In this document: piece after piece, positions 8,559 to 16,637 of the stretch | Layout: the number at the start of each line of letters is the position of its first letter | Position numbering within the stretch: position 1 is the first letter of the stretch | Assembly (NCBI RefSeq): GCF_000758625.1 | Contig: NZ_CP009283.1 | Span: 2,863,501 to 2,927,500, forward strand | DNA length: 64,000 nucleotides | Reading direction: 5' to 3' | From: Paenibacillus sp. FSL R7-0273 | GTDB taxonomy: Bacteria > Bacillota > Bacilli > Paenibacillales > Paenibacillaceae | Program-made: the position numbers and the translations under genes | The notes under the pieces: model-generated | Database searches by the model: none | What the model was told of the DNA's origin: nothing | Seen by the model: only the letters and a program-made list of their open reading frames with translations

Positions 8559-9797
8559 ATGCGTAGAAGGAAATGGGCAGCGCTGATTATGACTTTGGCA
8601 CTTCTGATTACGTTATTTCCGGCAGGAAAAGCGGCGGATGCCGCAACCAGCTGGAATCTGGTGTGGAGCGATGAGTTCAACGGAACCTCACTGAATACGG
8701 CAGACTGGACTGCTGAGAATGGAACCGGCGGCAGCGGCTGGGGGAACAACGAGCTGCAGTATTATACAAACCGTTCGCAGAACCTGCAGGTAACAGGCGG
8801 CAATCTGGTCATTACGGCCCAGAAGGAATCGTATAACGGCAGCAGCTACACCTCGGCCCGGATCAAGACACAGGGGAAAAAGAGCTTCACCTACGGTAAA
8901 ATCGAAGCCCGGATGAAGCTGCCTTCGGGTCAGGGCATCTGGCCGGCTTTTTGGATGCTCGGCTCTAATATGGATACCGTCGGCTGGCCAAAAAGCGGCG
9001 AGATCGACATTATGGAGCGGGTGAATAACAACGCTTATGTTAACGGCACCGTTCATTGGGATGCCAACGGCCACGCCGAGTACGGCAAGGTATCAGGCAA
9101 TCTCGATTTCTCCCAGTATCATGTGTACAGCGTTGAGTGGGATGCCAAATACATCAGATGGTACGTGGACGGCAGCCTGTTCAATGAGTTTTATATTGAG
9201 AATAACACCGGTAACACAGAAGAATTCCAGAAGCCATTCTTTCTGCTGCTGAACCTTGCGGTGGGCGGTAACTGGCCGGGCAGCCCGAATGCTTCGACCG
9301 CCTTCCCGGCACAGATGCTGGTCGATTATGTGCGGGTCTATCAGGCGGCCTCATCGGCAAGCATTGTCAGCGGGGGCGTATACACCTTTGCCTCCAAGGC
9401 AAGCGGAAAGGTAATGGATGTGGTGGACGTATCCACAGCAGCCGGCGCCAAAATCCACCAATGGACCAATTACACTGCCGCTAACCAGCAGTTCCGGGTA
9501 GACAGCACGGGTGACGGGTACTATAAGCTTACCGCAGTACACAGCGGCAAAGTGCTCGATGTTCCAAATTCCTCCACAGCTACGGGCGTTCAGCTGCAGC
9601 AGTGGAACGATAACGGGACGGATGCGCAGAGATGGCGGATCGTTGATGCCGGCGGCGGCTACTATAAGCTTATATCCAAGGTGAGCAGCCTGGCTGTGGA
9701 TGTATCCGGCTCCTCGACAGCTGATGGTGCGGCGGTGCAGCAGTGGACCGACAACGGAACCGATGCGCAGAAATGGGCACTGACTAAGGTGAATTGA
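8559..9797 (+). CDS. Secreted GH16 beta-glucanase with C-terminal ricin-type lectin domain
   Basis: Extracellular endo-glucanase of 412 aa. A Sec signal peptide (MRRRK, a hydrophobic core, then GKAADAA) spans about residues 1-29. The GH16 domain (about 30-262) has the catalytic motif GEIDIMERV, nucleophile Glu and acid/base Glu near residues 148 and 153; together with WPAFWMLG and FLLLNLAVGGNWPGSP this is typical of laminarinase-type beta-1,3(4)-glucanases. The C-terminal 140 residues are a ricin B / CBM13 beta-trefoil with three QxW repeats (IHQWTNY, LQQWNDN, VQQWTDN). Likely role: hydrolysis of beta-1,3-glucan of fungal or plant walls. The ATG follows TTAGGAGG. Monocistronic, ended by the hairpin at 9854. 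Confidence 0.93.
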   Translation: MRRRKWAALIMTLALLITLFPAGKAADAATSWNLVWSDEFNGTSLNTADWTAENGTGGSGWGNNELQYYTNRSQNLQVTGGNLVITAQKESYNGSSYTSARIKTQGKKSFTYGKIEARMKLPSGQGIWPAFWMLGSNMDTVGWPKSGEIDIMERVNNNAYVNGTVHWDANGHAEYGKVSGNLDFSQYHVYSVEWDAKYIRWYVDGSLFNEFYIENNTGNTEEFQKPFFLLLNLAVGGNWPGSPNASTAFPAQMLVDYVRVYQAASSASIVSGGVYTFASKASGKVMDVVDVSTAAGAKIHQWTNYTAANQQFRVDSTGDGYYKLTAVHSGKVLDVPNSSTATGVQLQQWNDNGTDAQRWRIVDAGGGYYKLISKVSSLAVDVSGSSTADGAAVQQWTDNGTDAQKWALTKVN

Positions 9798-9853
9798 TAC
9801 TCACGCCAGCCGAAAGGTTTCGCGGGACCACAGCTGCAATTGGCTTGATTACG

Positions 9854-9881
9854 AAAAAACACACCGGAGGGTGTGTTTTTT
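9854..9881 (+). terminator. Rho-independent terminator of the GH16 gene
   Basis: AAAAAACACACC, a GGAG-type loop and GGTGTGTTTTTT form a 12-bp stem rich in A/T at its base, with T-runs on both strands, so it can stop transcription in either direction. Confidence 0.85.
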
Positions 9882-9902
9882 GCTGCTGGTCGGATGCTGC
9901 TT

Positions 9903-9990
9903 GGGATAGGTGCTGTTTGGGATACATGCTGTTTTGGGATACATGCTGTTTTGGGATACATGCTGTTTGGGGATACGTGCTGTTGCGGTA
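9903..9990. repeat. Short tandem repeat, about 17-bp period, five copies
   Basis: Units starting GGGATA at 9903, 9919, 9936, 9953 and 9970 share the core GGGATACATGCTGTTT; a degenerate sixth unit follows near 9987. Spacings are 16, 17, 17 and 17 bases. It lies between the GH16 terminator and the 3' end of the minus-strand membrane protein gene. No gene was recognised in it. Confidence 0.8.
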
Positions 9991-10046
9991 TGAGTGCTGG
10001 GGTATGAGTACTGCTGGCTGTATTAGAAGTGCTGCAGTTTCTGCTG

Positions 10047-10601
10047 TTACGCGGATGTTTTTGCCTTTTCCTTACGCGGCCAGAGGAAATAGGAGCCTGC
10101 AATTAGCAGATCGATACCGACGACAATTGTCCAAATGCTGAGAACACCCTGCAATGCTTCGGTGCGGGCAGGCTCATCGATCCAGACTATCAGTCCGTAG
10201 AGAATTCCGGCTCCCAGCAGAAAGGACAGCAGATGCAACAGCCAGCTCTTGAAATAATGCAGGGCGTGGTCCATTCCGGTACGCTTGAGCGGCGGCGTTC
10301 CCTGTCTGGTGATATAATACCGGAAGCGTTCATCTGCCCAGCGGATCATGCTTTTGCCGAAAACAACGGATACCGAGATATATACAGCTGCGATGGCATG
10401 GGCTGTAGTGGCGGTAGCGCCCTTGGACAGGTCAACGCCTGCAATGACCAGCAGGATAAGGTCCAGCACTGGAGTCAGTGCGAGGAAGAACAGCCCCAGC
10501 TTGGGGTGTTTGAATATATAGCGTACAGTAAGACCTGTAATGATTACGACCCAAAACAGGATTTCAACAGTGACAATAGCCCAGGCTACAGTGTTCATCA
10601 T
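10047..10601 (-). CDS. Conserved integral membrane protein of unknown function
   Basis: 184 aa with about five predicted membrane helices: residues 5-27, 35-55, 65-85, 118-140 and 150-172, and a basic tail (WPRKEKAKTSA). I do not recognise the family and no catalytic motif is visible. It is divergent from a TetR regulator with a perfect 30-bp palindrome between the two genes, so it is almost certainly controlled by that regulator. That would fit a drug- or metabolite-responsive membrane protein, but the ligand is unknown. Confidence 0.75.
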   Translation of the reverse strand: MMNTVAWAIVTVEILFWVVIITGLTVRYIFKHPKLGLFFLALTPVLDLILLVIAGVDLSKGATATTAHAIAAVYISVSVVFGKSMIRWADERFRYYITRQGTPPLKRTGMDHALHYFKSWLLHLLSFLLGAGILYGLIVWIDEPARTEALQGVLSIWTIVVGIDLLIAGSYFLWPRKEKAKTSA

Positions 10602-10650
10602 GCACTCCTCATCAGAAAAAGTATTGGTTAAGAGGGATTATAGCAGCCGG

Positions 10651-10680
10651 ATTTAAATAATACAACTGTATTATTTAAAT
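10651..10680. promoter_or_regulatory. 30-bp perfect palindrome, probable TetR operator
   Basis: Arms ATTTAAATAATACA (10651-10664) and TGTATTATTTAAAT (10667-10680) are exact reverse complements around a 2-base centre. It lies between divergent membrane-protein and TetR-family genes, the expected place for an autoregulating TetR operator. A possible promoter for the regulator (TTGCAG 10680-10685, TACAAT 10704-10709) starts at its right edge. Confidence 0.8.
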
Positions 10681-10715
10681 TGCAGCCTGCTTCGGCGGTA
10701 TGCTACAATACGGAC

Positions 10716-11303
10716 ATGCCAAAAATAGTCGATCACGAAGAACGGAAAGCACATATTGCCGAAGCCACCTGGCGCGTCATTCTGAATCAGGGGATGAAGG
10801 GTGCTACAGTGCGCAAAATTGCCCAGGAGGCCGGAGTATCGCTGGGCGCTTTGCGTCATTATTTTGCAACACAGCAGGAGCTGCTTGGCTTTGCCATGAA
10901 GCTGGTCAGTGACCGGGCTAACGCCAGAATCAAAGACATTGCCGGACTGGGCTTACCGCCGAAGGAGCTGGTAACCAGAGTGCTGATGGAGCTGCTGCCT
11001 TTAAATGATAATAATATGGCCGAGATGGAGGTATGGTTCGCGTTTGTGTTCCACCTGAAGTATGCAGAGGAGGATTATAGCGGGTTAAATGACGGAATCT
11101 ATCCGGGCATTGTCAATCTGCTGGGCCATCTGGAGGAGAGCGGGCTGCTGAGGGAGGAGCTGGATATGAGCATCGAAGCGGAGCGGCTGTACGCGCTGCT
11201 TGACGGGGTAGCTCTGCATGCGCTGCTGGAGCCCCGGCGTCTCGACAGGGAGCGGATCCTCCGGGTGCTCCACAGCCACATGGATTCAATCTGCAGGGAA
11301 TAG
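10716..11303 (+). CDS. TetR/AcrR family transcriptional regulator
   Basis: DNA-binding repressor of 195 aa. The N-terminal helix-turn-helix (about residues 8-55) shows HIAEATWRVILNQG, GATVRKIAQEAGVSLGALRHYF, the canonical TetR pattern; the C-terminal part is the variable ligand and dimer domain. The start at 10716 (MPKIVDHEER) was preferred over an in-frame TTG at 10680 that lies inside the operator. No clear RBS precedes it. If the TTGCAG/TACAAT pair is the promoter, the mRNA would begin almost at the ATG, so a leaderless message is possible. Presumed to control itself and the divergent membrane protein. Confidence 0.88.
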   Translation: MPKIVDHEERKAHIAEATWRVILNQGMKGATVRKIAQEAGVSLGALRHYFATQQELLGFAMKLVSDRANARIKDIAGLGLPPKELVTRVLMELLPLNDNNMAEMEVWFAFVFHLKYAEEDYSGLNDGIYPGIVNLLGHLEESGLLREELDMSIEAERLYALLDGVALHALLEPRRLDRERILRVLHSHMDSICRE

Positions 11304-11351
11304 GGGGAGGGCCAGTAAGTAGCCGATGCCGCGCGCCGAGAGGACGGTAGC

Positions 11352-11525
11352 CAAAGGGAGAAATCCCTTTGGTCGGGCTGGAAACGGTCCAGGGAGCGGA
11401 ATCAAAGGGAAAAATCCCTTTGGTGGGGCTGGCAACGGTCGAGGGAGTGGAATCAAAGGGAAAAATCCCTTTGGTGGGGCTGGAAACGGTCGGAGGTGGC
11501 GGAATCAAAGGGGAAAATCCCTTTG
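11352..11525. repeat. Four tandem 51-bp units, each with a CAAAGGGA/TCCCTTTG hairpin
   Basis: Hairpins begin at 11352, 11403, 11454 and 11506 (periods 51, 51, 52). Each is an 8-9 bp stem, CAAAGGGA to TCCCTTTG, with an A-rich 3-4 base loop. Between hairpins the spacer is conserved (GGTGGGGCTGG, then AACGGTC, then GGAATCAAAGG). The array directly follows the TetR gene and could act as transcript 3'-end structure. Confidence 0.85.
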
Positions 11526-11642
11526 AATGTGCTGGCAACGGGACGGACGGATAGGGATGCACACATCAGTTACTTAACACAAACGCCCACTCCATAACTA
11601 CGTGTATAGCACGCACCTATCTGGCTCCCTACCCACCACTCT

Positions 11643-11740
11643 CCTTACCCACCAAGTTCCTTACCCACCAAGTTCCTTACCCACCAAGTTCCTTACCCAC
11701 CAAGTTCCTTATCCACCAAGTCCACCAAGTCCACCAAGTC
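11643..11740. repeat. 16-bp tandem repeat (CCTTACCCACCAAGTT) with 9-bp derivative units
   Basis: Exact copies start at 11643, 11659, 11675 and 11691; a fifth (CCTTATCCACCAAGT) starts at 11707 and is followed by two shorter CCACCAAGT units. The array is strongly strand-biased (few G on the plus strand). It lies just downstream of the esterase stop. Copy number is likely to vary between strains. Confidence 0.85.
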
Positions 11741-11777
11741 CCTCAATATCCCCCTTTTATCCGCACTCCCGGTGCCG

Positions 11778-13517
11778 TCAGCAATATCCAAACCCCAGGA
11801 TCGTAAAGCACTTGTCCTGGTCGCCGTCAGCCATGGTGATTTCTACCGTATGCTCGCTGCTCGTCTGCTGATGGTACAAAAGGACTGCGTTGCAGTGGGT
11901 CCAGTTGTTCACATGCGGATCAGCGGTCAGCACGGGCCTGCCGTCCACACGGACATCAGCGCTGCCGAAGCTGGCACTGCCGGAATCCTTGAATACCAGG
12001 ATGAGGATTCTGCTGGTAATCGTTAATCTAAAAGGCTCGCCCCCAGCCTCCGCCAGACGCATCCAGTTATACGGGAACTCCGGGGTCCCTGACGGATTGT
12101 CGTCCAGCTCTACCATCTGCAGATCCGTATCGGTTTCCGTGAAGCTGCCCGGCTCAATCCGCACATGACTTAATGAGCCCGAACGGTCCAGCAGCCGGAT
12201 ATTCCTGAAATCATTCCCAATCACCGGAGGCTGTTGCAAATCAATATCTGCAGGATCTGCCGGAGCTGCGGCGGCCTGCTGAAACAGATGAATCAGGCAA
12301 TCCGCCATCACCCGGTGCCCGTCGTTAGCAGGATGATAGATGTCGTAGAAAAACTGTCTTTTAGAGATGACATTCCCCTCAGCCTTGGTCAGCTTAAACT
12401 GGCCGGTCACGGCATCTTTTACACTAACCATAGGGAGATTATAGCGTAGCCCGACAGGGGAGAGCCGCTCCTGAAGATTCCAGTCATTGATAAATACGCT
12501 GAACAGCAGCACGACCGCAGGCTGGTTGTCAGCGGACAGGATATTCAGGCACAGGCTCTCGTAGCAGTTGCCCTTGGTTTCATCCCCCTCGTCGTTGACG
12601 GCAAACTCCACAATTACAATATCCGGCTCGGCAGCACCCTCCCTGAGCACATCTCTTTCATAACGTATAATCCCCAATTCTGACGGCGTACCGCCAACCC
12701 CTGCTTTTATAAAATGAACCTTCCCGCCGCCGTCCCTGCCATACAGCGCTTTAAAGCCCAGATAAGACTGATAGGCATAACATTCCGTATGAATCGGCTT
12801 CGCTCCCGCACCCTGGGTAATGGAGCCCCCGATATAGGCAATGGTGACGTCTTCACCCCGGGAAGCCTTGTCTATGGCAGCCTTCAGCCGCACATTGTTA
12901 CCCGGATGGAGCAGGGAATGTGAGATCATATCGCGGTACGGCTCTGAACCAAAGGCAACCGGCGTTTCCGGTGACAGCTCAGGGGCACAATACCCGTCAT
13001 TCAGATAAAAAATAATGCTCGCCACCGCAAGCCCGCCCGCCTGATCAAACTCAAAGGCAAATTTACCGGGAACATCATCGTCCGCCGACCATTCAATCTG
13101 CTCCAGCTGCAGAATAAGCTCGGTCCCGTCTGCCGGACAGGGAAGCCGCAGCGCTGTGCCGGAGGTATATTTGTCCGTTTTCCCCCAGTTTTGCAGCAGA
13201 AATGTAATGTCTCCCTGGTTATGCTCCGCTTTTACCGACACTCCGATGCTATGGACTAATGTACGAAAGCCCTCACAAGTCCGCAGCAGCTCCAGCATAT
13301 GCGTATCCTCAACTCCGCCGATATATCTGGCCTTGTCGATCAGGTAGCTGCCCTCCAGGTAGACCTCCTGGGACGGCTTGCCTGAAGGCCGGGCGGTTGC
13401 TTCAATATGGGTTTCGAACAGCATAAAAAATCCGTTTCTGCGCTCAGCAGGATCTTTAGGGGCTCTGGGCCCGCTGCCGGCGGTGCAGCTGTCTGTTGAG
13501 CTTATTGGATCTGACAT
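11778..13517 (-). CDS. SGNH/GDSL carbohydrate esterase, multidomain
   Basis: Probable deacetylase of 579 aa without a signal peptide, so cytoplasmic. An N-terminal beta-rich region (about residues 1-210) precedes the SGNH hydrolase domain: block I IAYIGGSITQGAGA with nucleophile Ser near 231, a conserved Gly in IKAGVGGT, block III IVEFAVNDEGD with Asn, and block V DIYHPANDGH with the Asp/His pair near 391. About 150 further residues form a second beta-rich domain. The start MSDPISS was chosen because GTGAGGATGA lies just upstream and the 25-codon longer frame has no RBS. It is divergent from a GH115 gene; the pair suggests removal of acetyl and glucuronyl side groups from imported xylo-oligosaccharides, which is inference. 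Confidence 0.82.
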   Translation of the reverse strand: MSDPISSTDSCTAGSGPRAPKDPAERRNGFFMLFETHIEATARPSGKPSQEVYLEGSYLIDKARYIGGVEDTHMLELLRTCEGFRTLVHSIGVSVKAEHNQGDITFLLQNWGKTDKYTSGTALRLPCPADGTELILQLEQIEWSADDDVPGKFAFEFDQAGGLAVASIIFYLNDGYCAPELSPETPVAFGSEPYRDMISHSLLHPGNNVRLKAAIDKASRGEDVTIAYIGGSITQGAGAKPIHTECYAYQSYLGFKALYGRDGGGKVHFIKAGVGGTPSELGIIRYERDVLREGAAEPDIVIVEFAVNDEGDETKGNCYESLCLNILSADNQPAVVLLFSVFINDWNLQERLSPVGLRYNLPMVSVKDAVTGQFKLTKAEGNVISKRQFFYDIYHPANDGHRVMADCLIHLFQQAAAAPADPADIDLQQPPVIGNDFRNIRLLDRSGSLSHVRIEPGSFTETDTDLQMVELDDNPSGTPEFPYNWMRLAEAGGEPFRLTITSRILILVFKDSGSASFGSADVRVDGRPVLTADPHVNNWTHCNAVLLYHQQTSSEHTVEITMADGDQDKCFTILGFGYC

Positions 13518-13545
13518 ATATCGATCATCCTCACGGCTGTAATTT

Positions 13546-13559
13546 TGAAGGCGCTTACG
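13546..13559. promoter_or_regulatory. cre-like catabolite repression site
   Basis: TGAAGGCGCTTACG agrees with the cre consensus TGWAANCGNTNWCA at 12 of 14 positions. It lies in the divergent control region of the esterase and GH115 genes, about 30 bases upstream of the esterase start, where CcpA repression of hemicellulose genes would be expected. Confidence 0.45.
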
Positions 13560-13781
13560 GATTTGCATTGGAATATGCAGCGGAAGTGCCATACAATGCC
13601 TACACTTTACCAGAAATCCGTTATGCCTAAAATGCAGTTCCGCGTATTTAAAGTCCTTTTACCTAAAATCATATCGGTTTATTACAAGAAGTATCTGGTT
13701 TACACATGGCTGTTGAAACCGCTTAACTTATATAATGTGCCTGAGCAGCGTAAACAGACGATACGGAAGGACGGGAATACA

Positions 13782-16637
13782 ATGATATTGGCAGAACAGG
13801 GAGCGGCAGCAAAGCTTTATCTGGATCCGGCGGCCGTCGATTATAAAGGCTTGCGGCGGGTCGCAGATTCTTTTGCCGCGGATATAGAGCTGGTTACAGG
13901 TACAAGACCGGAAATAGTCACTGAATCAGGGCAGCTGGGGAGTACTGCTATCATTATAGGAACCGCCGGAAGCAGCAGGCTGATCGATGAATGGGCTGCC
14001 GCAGGCAAACTGGATGTGTCGGCTATTCACGGCAAACGGGAATGCTACAAAATTCAGCGGATTGAACATCCCTGTGACGGTATTGAACAGGCGCTGGTCA
14101 TTGCGGGCAGCGATAAAAGAGGAACAATCTACGGCGTATACGCGGTATCTGAGCTGATGGGAGTGAGTCCGTGGGTTTATTTTGCCGATGTAGTACCAGA
14201 GCGAAGAGCCCTGCTTGACCTGCCTGACGCAAAGCTGGAGGTAATCTCCAAAGAGCCGTCCGTAAAGTACCGGGGGATTTTTCTGAATGATGACTGGCCT
14301 TCACTCGGCTCCTGGGTAACCGGTGCATTCGGGGATTTCAACGAAGCATTCTATGAAAAGGTCTTTGAGCTGATTCTCAGGCTGAAGGGTAATTATCTCT
14401 GGCCGGCGATGTGGAGCGCAGAATTCAGCGTTAACGGCAGACATCATCCGCTTGCCAATGCCGAGCTTGCCAGGGAATACGGTATCATTATGGGCACCTC
14501 GCATCACGAGCCCCTGTTCCGTGCAGGCAGTGAATGGCAGAGGGTGTACAGGGATTACGGGACAAGCAATCTGTGGGATTTTGCCAGGAACCGGGAGGCG
14601 ATCACCGCCTTCTGGGAGGACGGAATTAAGCGCAACAGAGAGTATCCGAACCTGATTACACTGGGCATGCGCGGAGAAAGCGATTCAGAGCTGGAAGGCA
14701 GCGACCATTACAATATTGGACTGCTTAAGGACATTATTCTCACGCAAAAAGAACTGCTTAAGCGTTATGGGCTTGAGCAGGCACCGCAGGTTCTGGCCGT
14801 CTACAAAGAGGTGGAGAAATATTGGTACGGCACAGCTGAAGCGGCGGGACTGAAGGACTGGGATGTGCTTGATGATGTGACGATTTTGCTGTCAGACGAT
14901 AATTTCGGCAATCTCCGCAAAATCCCGTTCGGCCTGGAGCAGCAGCGCAGCGCGGGCTGGGGGATGTATTATCATCTGGACTACCATGGAGGCCCGCATT
15001 CGTATGAATGGGTCAATACGACGCCGCTGGAGAAGGTCTGGGAGCAGATGAGTATGGCTTATGATTACGGCATCCGGGATGTGTGGATTGTTAATGTCGG
15101 GGACTTGAAGCCGATGGAGCTGCCCATTTCATATTTTTTGGATTTAGCTTATGATTTCGGGGCCTGGGGAACCGCTGCGCCTAACAAAACTGCAGAATAC
15201 ACAGAACAGTGGGTGCGGCAGCAATTCGGCCATGCAGCCGACGAAGCCGCCGTAAGCGGAATTGCCGGTGTGCTGGCGGATTATACGAGAATGAACGGGC
15301 GGCGCAAGCCTGAAATTATAAGGCCGGAGACCTTCAGTCCCGTGCATTACAATGAGGCGCAGCAGGTGCTGAAGCAGGCAGGCAAGCTTGTTGAGAACGC
15401 TGAGCATTACAGAAGCCGGATTCCGGAAGAGCTCCAGGCTGCTTACTTCCAGCTCGTTTATTTTCCGGCTGCTGCTTCGGCCAATGTTCTGCAGATGCAA
15501 GTATACGCAGGGCTAAGCAAGCTGTATGCAGCACGCGGCAGCGTACTCGCCAATACGTATGCCGGGCTTACAGCAGCGGCGGTTGAACGGGATAAACAGC
15601 TGGAGCACGCGTATAACAATGAGCTTTCCGGCGGAAAATGGCGGGGGATGATGAGCTCGGCACATGTAGGCTATGTGAACTGGGACGCGGCAGGGTGGAG
15701 TTATCCGCAGGCGGCTTCCGTTATTCCGGTAAAAGGCCAGCTTATGATCGTCGATGTGCAGGGCACGGAGCAAGGGTATACTTCAGGAACGGCGGCGCTG
15801 CCGGCTTTTACAAATCTGCATAAAGAGAGCTATTCAGTTACGGTCAGCAGCGGCGGGGACACGGGCTTTGCCTATGAAGCTACCGGCAGTACGGACTGGA
15901 TCAGGCTGGAGAGTAGCAGCGGCTGGACTGAGACAGGAGAGACTATCACAGTATCGGTTGACTGGGATAAGGTGCAGGGAGCGTGCAGCGGCAATATCGT
16001 TATCAGCGGAGCCGGCGGAACGGTGATTGTCTGTGCAGAGGTAGACTGGAGCAGCCCGGGTGAGCTGCCGCCGGCGACTTTTATTGAAGCACATAACGTT
16101 GTAGCTATAGAGGCTGAGCATACTGTTAACCGCTGTGCGGCGGACGGGGTAGAGTGGACAACAATCAGCAATTACGGCAGGACCCTATCCTCGGTCAAAA
16201 TGTACCCGGACACTGTATCCTTCAGTGAACCGGCACAAGCGCCCTATCTGGAGTACAGGCTGCTGGTCAAGCGGGACGGCGAATATATCCTGACTGCTTA
16301 TATTGCGCCTACCAATCACCTTTCGCCAGTCAGCGGCTTGAGGTATGCAGCAGGCTTTGACGGATTAGCGCCTGTTGTTGCCGACGCTCTACCTCCCGGC
16401 TATGAAGGAGGTAACCATGGGAATGAGCCCTGGTGCCGGGCAGTAATGAATAATATTCATACTACCGTCACCACCCACACCTTATCTAAAGGTGTCCATA
16501 TACTGCGTTTCTATGGACTGGATGCCGGGCTGGTGCTGCAGAAGCTGGTGCTGTCCGCAGAGCCGCTGCCTTATTCCTATTTTGGGCCGGAGGAAAGCTA
16601 TCTCACTTCAGCAGCGCTGACGGAGGATAGCCCTTGA
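13782..16637 (+). CDS. GH115 family xylan alpha-1,2-glucuronidase
   Basis: 951-residue glycosidase that removes (4-O-methyl)glucuronic acid from xylan or xylo-oligosaccharides. Family features: VKYRGIFLNDDWPSLGSW, LKGNYLWPAMWSAEF, GIIMGTSHHEP, WVNVGDLKPMELPISYFLD-type strands and YYHLDYHGGPHSYEWVNTTP. The C-terminal third carries a beta-sandwich plus a GH115 C-terminal domain ending with LRFYGLDAGLVLQKLVL. No signal peptide is present, so the enzyme acts in the cytoplasm on imported oligomers. The start at 13782 (MILAEQG) was chosen over a longer frame because the extra 79 residues lack homology-like features and contain the promoter region; TATAAT lies at 13731. Its last 35 bases overlap the convergent AraC gene. 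Confidence 0.9.
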   Translation: MILAEQGAAAKLYLDPAAVDYKGLRRVADSFAADIELVTGTRPEIVTESGQLGSTAIIIGTAGSSRLIDEWAAAGKLDVSAIHGKRECYKIQRIEHPCDGIEQALVIAGSDKRGTIYGVYAVSELMGVSPWVYFADVVPERRALLDLPDAKLEVISKEPSVKYRGIFLNDDWPSLGSWVTGAFGDFNEAFYEKVFELILRLKGNYLWPAMWSAEFSVNGRHHPLANAELAREYGIIMGTSHHEPLFRAGSEWQRVYRDYGTSNLWDFARNREAITAFWEDGIKRNREYPNLITLGMRGESDSELEGSDHYNIGLLKDIILTQKELLKRYGLEQAPQVLAVYKEVEKYWYGTAEAAGLKDWDVLDDVTILLSDDNFGNLRKIPFGLEQQRSAGWGMYYHLDYHGGPHSYEWVNTTPLEKVWEQMSMAYDYGIRDVWIVNVGDLKPMELPISYFLDLAYDFGAWGTAAPNKTAEYTEQWVRQQFGHAADEAAVSGIAGVLADYTRMNGRRKPEIIRPETFSPVHYNEAQQVLKQAGKLVENAEHYRSRIPEELQAAYFQLVYFPAAASANVLQMQVYAGLSKLYAARGSVLANTYAGLTAAAVERDKQLEHAYNNELSGGKWRGMMSSAHVGYVNWDAAGWSYPQAASVIPVKGQLMIVDVQGTEQGYTSGTAALPAFTNLHKESYSVTVSSGGDTGFAYEATGSTDWIRLESSSGWTETGETITVSVDWDKVQGACSGNIVISGAGGTVIVCAEVDWSSPGELPPATFIEAHNVVAIEAEHTVNRCAADGVEWTTISNYGRTLSSVKMYPDTVSFSEPAQAPYLEYRLLVKRDGEYILTAYIAPTNHLSPVSGLRYAAGFDGLAPVVADALPPGYEGGNHGNEPWCRAVMNNIHTTVTTHTLSKGVHILRFYGLDAGLVLQKLVLSAEPLPYSYFGPEESYLTSAALTEDSP

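Larger units (their letters stand above)
11304..11777. other. Gene-free repeat-rich region
   Basis: 474 bases between the TetR gene and the convergent SGNH esterase gene. It contains four 51-bp hairpin repeats (11352-11525) and a separate 16-bp/9-bp tandem repeat (11643-11740). Open frames across it are simple repeat translations with no RBS, and I regard the region as non-coding. Confidence 0.7.

Noticed and set aside
11352..11525. CRISPR array
   Set aside because: Spacers between the palindromic parts are near-identical and there are no cas genes.
11326..11526. Open frame translating to repeated NPFGGAGNG-like units over the 51-bp repeats
   Set aside because: It exists because 51 is a multiple of three; no RBS, no conservation clue, and each unit is a hairpin, so non-coding repeat DNA is more likely.
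11602..11871. Proline-rich ORF over the 16-bp repeats
   Set aside because: Low-complexity translation of the tandem repeat, overlapping the 3' end of the esterase gene, with no RBS.
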